Below, in pieces: positions 1 to 13,573 of a stretch of 64,000 bases of DNA. The notes below the pieces were generated by a model. That model saw only the letters and a list, made by a program, of their open reading frames with translations, was not told the DNA's origin and did not search any database. Source of the stretch: Brassica napus (lineage: Eukaryota; Streptophyta; Magnoliopsida; Brassicales; Brassicaceae); contig NC_063442.1 in NCBI RefSeq assembly GCF_020379485.1, positions 15,498,009-15,562,008 of the forward strand, given 5' to 3'. Position 1 is the first letter of the stretch. Each line of letters opens with the position of its first letter. The position numbers and the translations under genes are program-made.

Positions 1-92
1 TGGGTAATCAATCATGTCAATATTTGCTAATCTTTTGTCATAGTCTGGTTGTTTCATCGCACCTATTCATCATAATTTTGTGATTTTTCCAG

Positions 93-3000
93 GACGGCAA
101 TTGTGGTTTTCCAGTTGTTCTTAAAGATGGTTATGGGGAATAGTTCTGACTGGGGCTCTATAATCACATTTCTGATTAGAGTCGCACTTGGAGCGTAAGT
201 CCTGATCTTTTCCTCTTTTAATGAGATACCCAGTTGTTGTGTTCTTAGCATCATAAACGTTATGGCTTTGTCTGTTTAGTGTGGGGATCGGTCTGGCTTT
301 TGGCATTGTCTCGGTTCTTTGGCTCAAGTTCATATTCAACGACACAGTCATAGAAATCACCCTTACGATTGCAGTCAGCTACTTCGCATATTACACTGTA
401 CGTCTTGCTGTAGACCTGAAAATCTTGTGCCAATATATTACTTTTGTAGTACAAATGAGAATTAGCTTCTGTGCCACAGGCTCAAGAGTGGGCTGGGGCT
501 TCTGGTGTTTTGACGGTGATGACTTTGGGCATGTAAGGTCCAGCTATCTCATTTTTCCTTTCTTTTGTCAGCATGTAAGAAGGCTCTTGTTATTTAATAA
601 TAACTGTAACAGGTTTTATGCTGCGTTTGCAAGGACAGCATTTAAAGGTGACAGCCAAAAAAGTTTGCATCACTTCTGGTATTTCTAAAGCTTGTGGAAT
701 TGGAATTTTTCTGTTTAGCATAATACTATGGAAAAGGTGTAAGTCAGATTTTCTTGGTAACTTGTGCAGGGAAATGGTCGCATATATTGCAAATACTTTG
801 ATTTTTATCCTCAGGTAAAGCTACAAGCATATATAGATTCATCTCATGCTTGGGCCATGCCAACCCTAAGAAATAAGCTAATGGGTAGCAAAAAGCTATT
901 TTACTCCACTCTATCTTTAGACACTGCTACAGTATAAGTTGCTTCTCATTTTGTTTTGTAGTGGTGTTGTCATTGCTGAAGGCATTCTCGACAGCGATAA
1001 GATTGCCTACCAAGGTACCATTTAATGTTGAAAGTTTGCGGTATACTTTCTTTACTAAAGTGAATTCTGTTAGATTATATGAACCTAGTTTCTGTATAAA
1101 ATTTATCACGCCAATTGTGTATAGAAGCTGAGTCTCAAATCATTGCTCTTTTTCACCTGTTTTATCCTATTACCGTGAACAGGCCTCTGTTTACATGGTA
1201 TTTGATTCTCGACAGGTCAATTGTTTCTTTAGCATCAATTAGTGTCAAAAGAAAAAAACCTTGCATCATTGGTTTGAGGAAAGTAATGTAGCATAATTGC
1301 CACTGTGCCAGGACTTAACAATGTGGTCTTTCACCAGTCGGTTGATTATTAAGTAGATGTGAGATTTAGTGTGCCAGGAACATGCCCGCGTAAGGTGCAT
1401 TTAAGAACTCTCAATGACCCATGTTTTCTACAGGGAATTCATGGGGATTTCTTTTTCTACTATACTTTTACGTCCAAGTATCACGTTGTGTTGTTGTTGG
1501 AGTTCTATACCCATTGCTATGTCGTGTTGGCTATGGGTTGGATTGGAAAGAAGGCATTATACTAGTATGGTCTGGTTTGAGGGGTGCAGTGGCGCTCTCA
1601 CTTTCTTTATCTGTGAAGGTTAGTTTTCAAGAACATTGTCATTCTTGTTCTTGTGTCTCTTGAATTTATTTAGCCACATTGCTTCAGTCTTAAATTAACT
1701 TATTCTTAATCATTTGATTCAGCAATCAAGCGGAAATTCATTTCTCAGCAGGGAGACAGGAACATTGGTAAGTTCAGAAAATTGTCTGCAAGGTGTTATG
1801 CCTAAATGAATTATAGAAGACTTATCTTTTCGGTCTCTTGATATTCTCAGTTCTTTTGCAGTTTATTTTCTTCACAGGTGGAATTGTGTTTCTAACTCTG
1901 ATAGTTAATGGTTCCACTACCCAATTTGCTCTGCGCCTTCTTCGAATGGACGGTTTACCAGCCACAAAGGTCATAATCTTTTCACAGACTTCATTTTCAA
2001 CTTAAGTATGCAAATACATAGTATGAAATGCTTAAACCCCTTTATTTATTCGAAATTCTCCATTTTTCTTGTTGACAGCTACGAATCTTGGATTATACAA
2101 AGTATGAAATGCTGAATAAGGCCTTACAAGCGTTTGAAGATCTAGGAGACGATGAAGAGCTAGGACCTGCTGACTGGCCTACAGTTGAAAAATATATTTC
2201 AAGCTTAAAAGATTCAGAAGGGGAACAAGTTCATCCTCACAGTGGCTCTAAGACTGGAAATCTTGACAGTACGAGTTTAAAGGACATACGTATACGATTC
2301 TTAAATGGTAACTATCATGTCATTTTCGAACCAATTACACTTATCCCATTAGTCAAATTATTTACCCTTAGTTCAATCAACAGGTGTTCAGGCAGCTTAC
2401 TGGGAGATGCTTGATGAGGGAAGAATATCTGAAAGTACAGCTAATATATTGATGCGGTCAGTGGATGAGGCCTTGGATCGGATTTCTACGGAGTCTTTAT
2501 GTGACTGGAGAGGTCTAAAAGAGCATGTTAAGTTCCCCAGTTACTACAATTTTCTTCATTCTAAACTTATCCCAGGGAAGTTGGTCATATACTTTGCTGT
2601 TGAAAGACTCGAATCTGCTTGCTACATTTCCGCTGCATTTCTTCGCGCACATACAATTGCGAGGCAGCAACTGTATGATTTTATAGGTATGTATGACTGA
2701 CTGGACCATCTATCAGAGATATTGTTTGCAAGTACCCTACTTTTGTCTCTTAGTTATCTTTCTTCTTTATACAGGGGAGAGTAGTATCGGCTCTACTGTA
2801 ATCAAGGAGAGTGAAACCGAAGGAGCGGAAGCTAAAGAGTTTTTGGAAAAAGTTCGATCTTCACTTCCACAGGTTGATAGTCGTGTCAGTTATTTATGGT
2901 GATTTATCTTTATCGCGATGAACCACATATAATCTTTAATCAACTTGGTTTGTAGGTTCTCCGTGTTGTGAAAACGAAACAAGTAACATATTCAGTGCTG

Positions 3001-4783
3001 AATCATTTACTCGAATACATTCAAAACCTTGAGAAGATTGGCTTGTTGGAAGAAAAAGAAATCGCTCATCTTCATGATGCTGTCCAGGTACCAAATGAAA
3101 GAATCATATTCTTTCAACACATGGTCATGTCTCTTTTTTCTAATTTTACTTCTCTCTCTCTCTGTCTTTGCGCAGACTGGCTTGAAGAAGCTTCTGAGAA
3201 ACCCTCCAATAGTAAAACTTCCAAAGTTAAGCGACCTGATCTCCTCACATCCGTTATCTGGTGCTCTTCCTGCTGCAATATGTGAACCTCTAAAACACTC
3301 GAAGAAAGAAACAATGAAGCTGCGTGGTGTAACGCTTTATAAAGAAGGTTCAAAGCCAACTGGAGTCTGGCTTATTTGTGACGGTATTGTTAAGGTAAAC
3401 CCAAAACTTAGTCATAATATCGAAAGGTTCATGATCTCCTTCATCACTGAAAGTTATCATGATAAATCATATTACAGTGGAAAAGCAAAAGCTTAGGCAA
3501 CAATCACTCGCTACATCCAACTTTCTCTCATGGTAGTACATTGGGACTCTACGAAGTCCTCACTGGGAAGCCATACATGTGCGACATGGTTACAGATTCT
3601 GTGGTTCTTTGCTTCTTTATCAGTAGTGATAGAATACTAGCTTTTGTACATTCGGATTCTACCATTGAAGATTTCCTTTGGAAGGTACGTCTCTATTCAA
3701 ATCCATTAAAGAGAAACATCCTCTCGTGATTGTCAACTTCTTTCCTGTTTCTTCTTTCTCCAGGAAAGTGCATTGGTGCTTCTCAAACTCCTGCGTCCTC
3801 AGATATTTGAAAAAGTGGCAATGCATGAATTACGAGCCCTTGTTTCCGCTGAAAGCTCAAAGCTGACAACATATGTATCTGGAGAATCAATCGACATCGA
3901 TTACAACAGCGTCGGTTTGTTATTAGAAGGATTCATTAAACCAGTTGGTATCCAAGAAGAGCTTGTACCATCTCCTGCTGCATTGCTACCTTATAACGAG
4001 AATCAAAGCTTCCGTAACGCATCAGAAGCTTCAGGTAAACAAAAAGTCAACACAGAATACAAAGAAGAATCAAACCCTCTTATCAAAAACTCTGTTTTTT
4101 TTTTTGATCACAGGTATCATGAGAGTTAGTTTCTCAAGACAAGCAACACAATACAGTGTGGAGACAAGAGCAAGAGTAATCATCTTCAACACCGGAGCAT
4201 TTGGAGCTCATAGGACTCTACAACGGAAACCATCTTCGTTGTCATCGCCAATTGGGTCAAGCTCCGAGCACCAGCTCCAGAGATCATCTAGTAAAGAACA
4301 CAGAGGTCTCATGAGCTGGCCTGAAAGTATTTACAAAGCTGAACATCAAGAAGAGATCAATAGAAAGGCATTAAACTTATCTGAACAAGCAAGACAACTT
4401 AGCATTTTCGGCAGCAAGGTAATAAAACATACACTTTGAGATTCATTATGAGATTGTTAACTTCTCGACTAACAAGAAACGTTCTGAATCAGGTTAATCT
4501 GTTCACAAGGAGTGCAAGTTTCGGTGGGATCATCAACAACAAGCCACAAGATAACGTATTGTACAAGAAACATCCATTAGACGCAGCGAAATCAGAAAGC
4601 TCCATGGCCACCAGGGAGCAGGTTGAGACCAGGAAGTTTGTGTCTCAGCTTCCTGCACACGTAGCCTCAGCAGAGAGCAGCACAAGAAGAAAACCAATGG
4701 CGGAGTCGAGCGATGATGAAGAGGAAGGAATCATTGTGAGGATCGATTCTCCGAGCACAATCGTTTTCAGGAATGATATGTGA
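93..4783 (+). CDS. SOS1: Plasma-membrane Na+/H+ antiporter SOS1 (NHX7), 5' part outside the window
   Basis: SOS1 exports Na+ from the cytosol in exchange for H+ at the plasma membrane and is the transport output of the salt-stress SOS pathway (family knowledge). Eighteen exons can be joined in frame: 93-194, 280-397, 480-532, 613-678, 770-814, 962-1014, 1434-1618, 1723-1767, 1862-1969, 2079-2307, 2384-2686, 2775-2872, 2956-3087, 3176-3394, 3478-3684, 3764-4034, 4114-4418 and 4493-4783. All have GT/AG borders and give 943 codons including the stop. Exons 1-9 encode the last membrane helices, with motifs such as FNDTVIEITLTIAVSY and WSGLRGAVALSLSLSV. The later exons encode the long cytosolic tail with a cyclic-nucleotide-binding-like region (around YKEGSKPTGVWL) and a C-terminus with LMSWPE and VRIDSPSTIVFRNDM, which resemble the SOS2-regulated end of Arabidopsis SOS1. 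The long tail separates it from the short paralogue NHX8. I see no frame break. The N-terminal helices lie upstream of the window. Confidence 0.95.
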
Positions 4784-5172
4784 GGGCATTGAGATGTTTT
4801 GTAACATAATAAAAAAGAAGAAAAATGTTAGCTTACAGAGTTATTATTCAAAAGAATAAAAGTCAAAACAACAGACGCTTTTTTTTTATGAAGGTTTGCT
4901 AGAAACATTGAACAAATCCACAGACGCGATCTTTTTGTATGCTCTTATATATTTCCATGTTATTTGTTCAACATATCAAGGTTTTTTTTCTGTCAACTAA
5001 CAAATGGTGAGTAGAGGGGGAAGTAATGAAAGTCTAAAGTTATATGGGTTGAGAACTATATATTTAAAAAATCAACGTATTTATATACCCATAAAGTAGG
5101 TACTATAAAATTGTATTTATTTAAATTTATTCAAATTACCAATCATCAACATGAGATCATAATTAAGGAAAA

Positions 5173-5999
5173 CTAGATTTTGACCCGCGCTTTCAAAGCA
5201 CGGGATTTGTTTCTTCTTAAATCTTATTTTAAAATAACAAATATTTATTAATTATAAGATTAAGTTTTTTTTATATCTAACCTATCTAATAGTGTAATTA
5301 TAATTGTGTTGATTGTTTAGGTTTTTAAAATATTTTGTAGATGTTAAAAATGTTACAAATTTATCCTCATATATATATATATATATATATATATTTTAAT
5401 TAATTTTTTTTATAATGCTTAAAAAAATTTAAATGATAAATTGAACTAACTATTATTTTCTGAGAAAATATTCATATAGTTCTTCTCTTCATTTTTTTAT
5501 ATTTCTATTTATATTTAAATGACAACCGAAATATTTTTTCTCTTTAAAAACAATTTTTTTAAGTCTTAAACAAAAAACCTACCTAATATTTTGACCCAAA
5601 CGGAAAAAGATGCAAGTCAATAGTTTAGGTTAGATATTCTTTAGGAATATTTTTCTATTTTGCATCAAATACTACTCGGGTAGATATATTGGAAACAATG
5701 TATATCATGTTTAAGTCCTATTTTATTATAGCTTTCCATATCTTTGGGTAATATTAATTGATGAGATACTCCTTTCCTACAAAAGGGGAGGGAATATTTT
5801 GATTTTTTTTTTCAAAACGTAAAAGATTTGGATTGTTGGCAACTTGGTTTTAAGGTAGTGCAATTTGATTGTTTATGACTGGATATATATTCTGGCCGAA
5901 TTTATTTAAAATAATAAAAATGACAATGGCATAGCAATTTAAATAAATTGAGAAACTAAGGGCATAATCCTAGTAGAGATTCTGTTTTAATAGTATAGA
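5173..5999 (-). mobile_element. Short non-autonomous Helitron between SOS1 and GAD
   Basis: Read on the minus strand, this 827-bp segment starts TCTATACTATTAAAACAG and ends CTAG. The end is preceded by a GC-rich hairpin (arms at about 5184-5203, CCGTGCTTT against AAAGCGCGG). The flanking bases are A and T (5172 and 6000 on the plus strand), the usual Helitron target. No coding capacity is visible, and a TA microsatellite sits near 5371-5394. The remaining intergenic DNA, 4784-5172 and 6000-6100, is AT-rich, with possible 3' UTR sequence of SOS1 and GAD. Confidence 0.75.
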
Positions 6000-6100
6000 T
6001 TTGAAACCAAAAATAATCAGAGCAGCATGAAAGAAAAGGGTTTCAACGGTAGCTTAATTAGAGATAAAAACAACAAAATATATTAACTCATTAAACTTTA

Positions 6101-8487
6101 TTAGCAAATCTTGTTCTTGTTAGTCTTCTTTGTCTCCACAAACTTCTTCCAATATGCCGTAACTTCCCTCGTCGTCTCCTCCTCCGTCTTCTTAACACCT
6201 TTAGCTTTTCCATTAGCCATCTTGGCGTGAACCTTCGCCGGAAGTGTATCGAGCTCGCGAAGAACCTTCTCAAAGTCTGCGACCAATCTCTCGGCTAAGG
6301 TTCGAGAGAAATCTTCTCGAATCACCACTCGGAGGACGGTGACGTGTTCTGCATCCGCGGGCATCGTGTAGGCCGGAACGATCCACCCGAAGCGGCGGAG
6401 AGTTTCGGCCACTTCGAACTCGTCGTGGCGGCTATTGTCTTTTAGAGAAAACGCCACTAAAGGAACACCGTTTTCTTTGGAGACAATGTTGAAACGTCCA
6501 GTTTTCTCTAATCCTTCTCTTAGGACCATCATGTTTTCGCGGCAATTATCCATCACGTTACGATATCCCTAAACCCACAAAAAATTATCAATCAATAATA
6601 TAATTACTTTACAAAATTAAGCATGATAATATGTTTTACTCAGTTATACGTAGTTTTCAGCAAAAGACCAGTTCAACATTTTGGGGACTTTGAGACCATA
6701 TCTATTTTTAAAAAGTTTTACTAAAATTTCTCTTTTAAAAATTTAGAAATAATATTTTTGAACATTTTATAACTTCCCCTTATAATATATACACAAAATA
6801 TCTTTAAATTTTAACCTAATAGTTCAAAAAATGGTTGAAGAAGTTTTGGAGATTTTATCGGAAGAACATCATCGGATTAGACGCAGAATGGTCGCACCAC
6901 TTGTTTCCTCCTAAACCAGCACTGTTCAGTCATTTTAAGTTACTAACCTCGAATCCAAGACGAATCAGCTGGTAGTACTGAGCAATCACTTGACTCGAAC
7001 CTAGTTTACACAAGCATTAACAAATCATTAGTTATGCATACAATATACAATATGATTTTTATACAAATATAGAAATGGTAGTGTAATATGCTGCTACCTT
7101 TGGAGAAGTTGAGAGTGAAGGTGGGTTGATCAGCGCCAAGATAATTGATGTGGAAGATAAGTTCTTCCGGCAGATCAGATTTGGTTCTCCACACAACCCA
7201 ACCGATTCCGGCATAAACCAAACCGTATTTGTGACCACTCACATTTATGCTCTTAACCAATGGTAACCGAAAGTCCCACTCCAGCTCCGGATACAAGAAC
7301 GGTGCAATAAACCCACCACTCGCTGCATCCACGTGAATCCCCGTATTCCATCTGCGAATTAAAGAAAAAAAATTTAAAAACCGGAAATGAACCGGTTAAA
7401 ATCGATTAATTACTAGCTACATGTTAGTTTAATTACCCGGTTAGCTTGTTTTTCTCGACTAGGAGGTCGTTGAGGAGCTTAACGTCCTCGAACTCTCCGG
7501 TTAGCGTCGAACCTAGAATGGCTGCTACACAAATGGTGTTCTCGTCTACCATTTCGACTGCCTTTTCAGGGTCCATCACGTAGTATCCTTCTCTTAGCTT
7601 CACTTCCTTAAGTTCCACTTCGAAATACCTTGCGAATTTCTCCCAGCAAACCTATATTAAACCGGATATTAGTAAACCATAGACCTTAACCGGAAATATC
7701 ATCTTTTGGTTGAATATCTTAATTTTCTGGTTTGTTTAGCTCTGTAATTTGAGAAAACAAAAGAGAACTAAGACTCAATTAGAATTTTCTGGTTTGGGGT
7801 TTCAGCTTGCGGTTTAGATTTCTGTTTCAAGATAGAGAAATAATGAGCTAAACCGGTTTAATCTTGTGCTTTGGTTTACCTGAACATTAGCTCCGGTTAC
7901 GATATTGGGCTTGTCATAAGGAAGCCCTTGGGCCTTACGCTTGTTCTGCCACTGTCTCTTAAAAGCCAACCCGGCTAACATAATCGCCTCCGACGATCCC
8001 ACGGTGCCGACACCAACCGCTGCCTCGCCGTCATCGAGCGGAGCGTTAAAGAGACGCGCAATCATGTTGACGCATCGGTTCTGAAGCTCGGTGGTGACAG
8101 GGTACTCGTCCATGTCAACGTAGTTCTTGTTGATGGATTCCATCATGAGTTTGTCACACTCTGGCTCCATCCACGTGGTTACGAAAGAGGCTAGGTTTAG
8201 CCTAGGGTTACCGTCGAGCATTAGCTCATCGTTGATGATCTGATACGCTGCTTCCTTAGGGATAGAGTTCTCAGGCATCTCGAATCTGATGATGATGAAG
8301 ACATTAGGTTAAAAATATAAAAGCATATTAACGACGTAACAAGTCATGCAATGAAACGTTACTATTAGTTTCATGCAATATTTCATAGTTCATATTCTTA
8401 CCGTGGGAGAGAGATGCGGACGTAACGAGAAGCAAAAGTTGAATGGATTGAAGCATCAGTTTCAGAAGCTGTCTTAGACAAAACCAT
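6101..8487 (-). CDS. GAD: Glutamate decarboxylase (GAD3/GAD4 type), complete
   Basis: The enzyme is a cytosolic PLP-dependent decarboxylase that converts glutamate to GABA and CO2 and consumes a proton (family knowledge). Six exons join in frame on the minus strand: 8487-8402, 8285-7880, 7651-7437, 7351-7098, 7000-6948 and 6568-6101, giving 493 residues, the usual plant length. The N-terminus is [20 protein letters not shown]. The PLP lysine lies in [18 protein letters not shown]. The C-terminus ([19 protein letters not shown]) has the tryptophan plus lysine cluster of a calmodulin-binding domain, so Ca2+/calmodulin activation is expected. The gene is tail to tail with SOS1, as expected from the Arabidopsis neighbourhood, where I recall two tandem genes (GAD3 and GAD4). 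Only one is present here, and I cannot say which it represents. Confidence 0.95.
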
Positions 8488-8600
8488 CTTCTTTCAGTTC
8501 ACTCAAATTGTCTATGCAAACTTTGAATTATATATGGGTTTGTAATGTTTATGTTTGTAGTTGAAGAATGTGTGGAATGAGAAGACGATAAACAAATGGT

Positions 8601-8607
8601 TTATATA
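8601..8607 (-). promoter_or_regulatory. TATA box of the GAD gene
   Basis: On the minus strand the sequence reads CTATATAAACC, with TATATAA beginning 120 bases upstream of the GAD start codon. That is a plausible distance for a plant TATA box with a roughly 90-base leader. The assignment is by sequence and position only. Confidence 0.55.
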
Positions 8608-11053
8608 GTGGAAGAGAATGGTTCGTTTCGTTTCGTTTTGCGACGTGAGAGGAAGCATCTATGGTCTTCGTTTATGGGCTCCTTTGTAACTTTTCTCCTA
8701 CCGATGACTTTTCATTAATATTATAATATCAAAGACCAACGAATCATTGCTTTCAAAAACTGCATGAGTATTATAATTAAATAAAATAATAACAGTTGAC
8801 CGTTAAAAGAAACTTAATAAACCATTTAGTGATTTAGAGATTTCTACTATCATATTTTAATTGGTAAATCCTAAACATTTTAAATGGTAAGAAAATTATA
8901 TTTGACATGTCTTAACAATTAATTAGTACATATCTCATGTTTTTTTCAGCATCAGATTTACGGTGTAAAAAATAATATTTATGATAACGTACAAGTATAA
9001 AGTATAATTGATGGCAACGTGAAAGATAAAATAAAAGTATGTATTTTGTCGACATCAAGGAAAATAAATTTGTTTACGTGTGGAATATAAGCAAACATAT
9101 TATTTTTCTTATTTTTTGGGCAGCAAACAAACAATCCAGAGGCGAGGAAGGGCCTAGTAAGCGACAAATTCAGGAGTTGAAAATAAGCATAGATCCAAAG
9201 ATCCCGAATAGGTTAACCATACTTATTTGCGTCTTTTAATTTTTTCATCTTTTTTACATAATAATTGTGGTTCGGTTTTAATAATAACAAAAATATATAA
9301 ATATATATATAAATTTTTGTTATGGTTAACTGCGGTATGCAAATTCATGTGTTACTATTCGAAGTCATAAGTTTAATTAAAAGCTTTCTGTTTTTGTTTC
9401 ACATGCAAGATATATTACATGGTAGGAAAAAAATAAAATAAAAGTGTGGGGAGAAATCAAATAATGAAATTAGCATTTTGATTTTAGCAGAATGAAACTA
9501 GCATCTTCAAATTGCATGTATAAGTATACATCAGATTGTGTTTCGAAAAACAGAGAGTATATATATCAGATAGAATTTGAATGTGGTTCTTTACACTAAA
9601 AAGTATACAGCCGATAGAGAATCCGAACCCAGTAAAGTTTTGTTGCTGAAATCGCATTTTCTGAAACTACGTACATTACCATTTTAAGTGTTTACATCAA
9701 TGTGAAACAGATTAGATTCCTTGTTCTACACACGTAAGAAATAATCAAATTCATTATGATCAGTACTTGGCCTTGATTCGACTATCGTATAGATGAATTT
9801 AACTGGAATCAGAGCTACGTTTTTGAACATTACGTTTCCTTTTGGTTGAAATTCAACACCATGTTAAAATGTTGAGTTGGAATTATTTTGTTTTTTTACC
9901 AATGTGGTTTTGGCACAGTGATTCTGTGGAAGCTCAGTTCCATGGGTTTGAACAGCGTTTGGAGGGGATTGGAGGGGATGAAGGATTAAGGAACCGGTTC
10001 TTGTTCCTGATCTCAGGGATTAGTCGGATCTCTAGGGCTCGGATGAGCTGAGTCATTAAAAAAAATATTACTTTGATTTTTTCTTTTAACATTTCCCAGA
10101 TTGATCAGTTTATGAAAAAAATATGCATAGGGACTACGACATCTAATTTTTTTTTTTTTTTGTGATGTTTGTTATTGCTGTGACGTTGCCAATACTACAA
10201 TTTGGTTTGAACACCTGTCTGTATAAAAACTGAGGACCAAATTCCACCGTGTATTGGTAGTTTTGGTACCAACACTAAAAGGCCTGTTTAATATTCGTCA
10301 TTTTTTTACATATCTGTAAAGTATAGTTAAAAAAACAATCAAATAAACGTCAAAACCATGACTGAATTAAACAAACAAAGTTAGCGAAAAATCAAGCCTC
10401 CCACAGGTTTCGACTAGGCTGGGCTTAGGTTAATCGACTATGTTTATTTTTATAAATCCACTTTTGAAAAATGAAAATTACTACCTAATCCAACATTGTT
10501 TTCTTTTCTAGACTATATTTTGTTATTACTATCTTTAGAAGTTTTTAATTTGAGTTTCTTAATGAACGGTAGATTAATCTTTTTTACCCTTAATTATGTT
10601 AGTCAAACTCATATGCGATTTTATATCAGATAAATCCATTTGCTATTTCCTCATCTGCCCCAGAAAATAAACACACCCTTTATTCGAACCAACACATATC
10701 ATTTTTCAAAATATTTAATCAAATGATACTTTTCGTAACAATATTTTATTTTGCAGACAAAAATATCTGTTGTGTGGTCATTTTAGAATACTAAGTTACT
10801 AACCGATCAAAATAGCATTGATGACATCTAATTTACAAAAATATATTTAAAGTTCAGCATCCGTTTTCATTACAGTTTTACAGGCATCATGGATGCATTG
10901 GATGCATTTCACGTATTTTTTTTCTTTCTGAAAGAGCACTATCCTATTATTATTTTGTTTAATATACTAGTCCAATTTTGTCCAAAAACAAATCTACTAC
11001 TAGTCCATTCAATTGATTTTTGGGGATTTTTTAATGAGTGGCCGTGGTACTTA
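8608..11053. other. AT-rich intergenic DNA upstream of GAD
   Basis: This 2.4-kb spacer between the GAD promoter and the PIF/Harbinger element has no gene I recognise. A less AT-rich patch at 9842-10051 holds a short open frame with no recognisable domain. A poly-T run lies near 10149. The rest is low-complexity AT-rich sequence. Confidence 0.6.
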
Positions 11054-11341
11054 GAGCATGAGCATTGGTGAACCCCTCTTTGGGGTTCACAAGATTTTTT
11101 TAATATTTTTTTGTGGGTCCATGAATAGTTAAGAACCTGTAATTGATTTTTTCTGCATTGGTGAACCTGAAGACGGAGTTCAAAACAATAAAATAATAAA
11201 TTTTTTTTTTTTTTTAATATTCAAATTATCCAGAAAACAAGAATAAAATATTTAAATTATTATTAAATTTTTGAAAACTATTTATTCAATACATTAAAAG
11301 AGTAGATTACATAAATTGAGAAATAGAAAAACAAACGAAGT

Positions 11342-12610
11342 TTATTCATCTTCATCACCAAACTTTTGCCAAATATTTTCCATTAAATCAGCTTTCAAAC
11401 GAGCATGCTTCTCTTGATCTCGAATTTCTCTGCGCATGCCTAACATATCACCGGCATGAATACTTTCTCTGGTTGTCACCTTTGAACTTCTGCTTGACTC
11501 TCCTGATTCGAACTCAGAAGTATTTATTTGAGCGTATCCGTGTCGTTCGTTCTCTACAATCATATTGTGCAATATGACACAAGTTCTCATTATCTTTCCT
11601 ATCTTTTCCTTGTCCCATTGTAGAGCTGGGTTTTTAACAATTGCAAACCTCGACTGCAATACTCCAAAAGCCCGTTCGACATCTTTTCTGGCGGATTCTT
11701 GCTTTTCTGCAAATTTCTCGGCTTTAAGACCTTGAGGAAGTGGGATGGATTGGATAAATGTTGACCAGTTTGGATAAATTCCGTCAGTAAGATAGTAGGC
11801 CATACGATAAGTGTGGTTGTTGACCTTGAACTTAACTTTAGGTGCTCGACCATGTAAGATGTCATCAAAAACAGGTGACCGATCAAGAACATTGATATCG
11901 TTGAGTGTACCTGGTAAGCCGAAAAATGCGTGCCATATCCAAAGATCTTGTGATGCCACGGCTTCTAAGACAATTGTCGGCTTTCCTGAGTCCCGTGTGA
12001 ACTGACCTTTCCAAGCCGTTGGGCAGTTTTTCCACTCCCAATGCATACAGTCGATGCTGCCTATCATTCCCGGAAACCCGCGTACCTCTCCAACATCGAG
12101 TAATCGTTGAAGATCCTCGGCTGTAGGGCTTCGTAGATATTCTTCTCCAAACAATTGTATTATTGCATCAGTGAAATTTGCCAAACATAAACGTGCTGTA
12201 CTGTCACCAAGTCGGAGATATTCATCATATGTATCTCCCGATTGACCATATGCCAACATACGTATAGCTGCCGTACACTTTTGAAGTGGAGAAAGCCCGT
12301 TCCTTCCGCAAGCACTTCGTCTTTGCTGAAAGTATGGAACTTCATTACTTATACGTTCGACAATGCGAAGGAACAATGGCTTGTTCATTCGAAAACGCCT
12401 CCTAAAAATTTCTGGTGGGTATGTAGGATTATCATTAAAATAATCGTTCCACAGCTGATTGTGTCCTTGTTCCCGATCTCTTTCGATATAAGCTCGTCTC
12501 TTCGGCTTGTTGGGGTGAGCATGAATCACTGAGTCGATGTAATTATCAACAACTTGGTCGACCATTTCTTCTAAAGCTTCATCAACTTCATCACTCGATG
12601 AGGAAGACAT
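11342..12610 (-). CDS. PIF/Harbinger DDE transposase, intact (422 residues)
   Basis: The single uninterrupted ORF matches the HARBI1-like plant transposase family (DDE superfamily endonuclease). The N-terminal part contains the element-specific pattern IFRRRFRMNKPLFLRIVERI. The predicted catalytic triad is D187 (GMIGSIDCMHWEW), D238 (GTLNDINVLDRSP) and E312 (RKDVERAFGVLQSRF), all present. Such transposases cut and paste the element together with a Myb-like DNA-binding partner (family knowledge), and that partner is broken here at 13574-14090. An intact frame inside recognisable ends suggests the transposase could act if a partner is supplied from another copy. This is inference. Confidence 0.92.
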   Translation of the reverse strand: MSSSSSDEVDEALEEMVDQVVDNYIDSVIHAHPNKPKRRAYIERDREQGHNQLWNDYFNDNPTYPPEIFRRRFRMNKPLFLRIVERISNEVPYFQQRRSACGRNGLSPLQKCTAAIRMLAYGQSGDTYDEYLRLGDSTARLCLANFTDAIIQLFGEEYLRSPTAEDLQRLLDVGEVRGFPGMIGSIDCMHWEWKNCPTAWKGQFTRDSGKPTIVLEAVASQDLWIWHAFFGLPGTLNDINVLDRSPVFDDILHGRAPKVKFKVNNHTYRMAYYLTDGIYPNWSTFIQSIPLPQGLKAEKFAEKQESARKDVERAFGVLQSRFAIVKNPALQWDKEKIGKIMRTCVILHNMIVENERHGYAQINTSEFESGESSRSSKVTTRESIHAGDMLGMRREIRDQEKHARLKADLMENIWQKFGDEDE

Positions 12611-13573
12611 TGGTGGGTTATTTTTTTCCTAAAAAACAAAAGGAGATTTGTAACTTAAATTTAATAAATTGTACATAATTCTATAATTCTATTAATTTTT
12701 TCAAGGTCTATTATATCAATTTTTTTCATTAATCTCTCTTATTTTTCCACTTGATTTCATTTTGTATCTAAATCTATTGGGTTTTCAATTTTTATCATCT
12801 AATAAATTGCACATATTTCTAAAATTCAAAAATGTTTCACATTATATCATCTTTTTTCATAAGTTTTTAGTTTCACTTACCTTGGTACCTTGAAGAAAGA
12901 AGGTTGAAGAGTTGGAAGCTTGAAGCTTGTTGTTTGACTTAGGTTGGAAGCTTGAAGCTTGTTGTTTGAGCACCACGATGACAAAGAAGGTTGTTGAAGT
13001 GTGGTGGTACAGAAGATAGATGGTTTACATAAGATAGATGGTTTACAACTTGTTGAAGTGTTATTTTGGTTGGAACCTTGAAGTTAATTGTCGCTTTTAT
13101 TGTAGTGAAATGGGACAAAGAAGAGAAGAGAACTAAGAGAGAAACAAGTTGTTGTGCTTATAAAGTTAGGAACACATAGTTTATATAGAGACAGAGATCA
13201 AGTTTATTACATCCGTGAATCAATGTTACAACAAAACAAAAGAAGTCACTGTCTGATCCGTGACTGAAGTGTAGCATGAAACAAAAGGCTACACTTTCAC
13301 CTACTATCCGCGGCTTAACATATAGAAACAAACAAAAGACACCTTCACCTGCAACACCTTCCCACCCGTGACCTGCTAGACCGTGTCCTTTAAACCCGTG
13401 ACCTGCAAAAGAAAAGACAAGATTTTCAATCAACCAAAAGAGAAGTAATAAAACCATTTAGAGATGAAGCTCTACGATTCAATCAAGCAAAACAACTTAG
13501 CAGATTCAATTAAGCTCTACGATTCAATCAAATTAATAAACATTGAAGTAAGCAAAACTACTTAACTGACCAA

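Noticed and set aside
9842..10051. Open frame of 69 residues in a GC-richer patch
   Set aside because: No recognisable domain, no splice context and no homologue I know. It could be chance.
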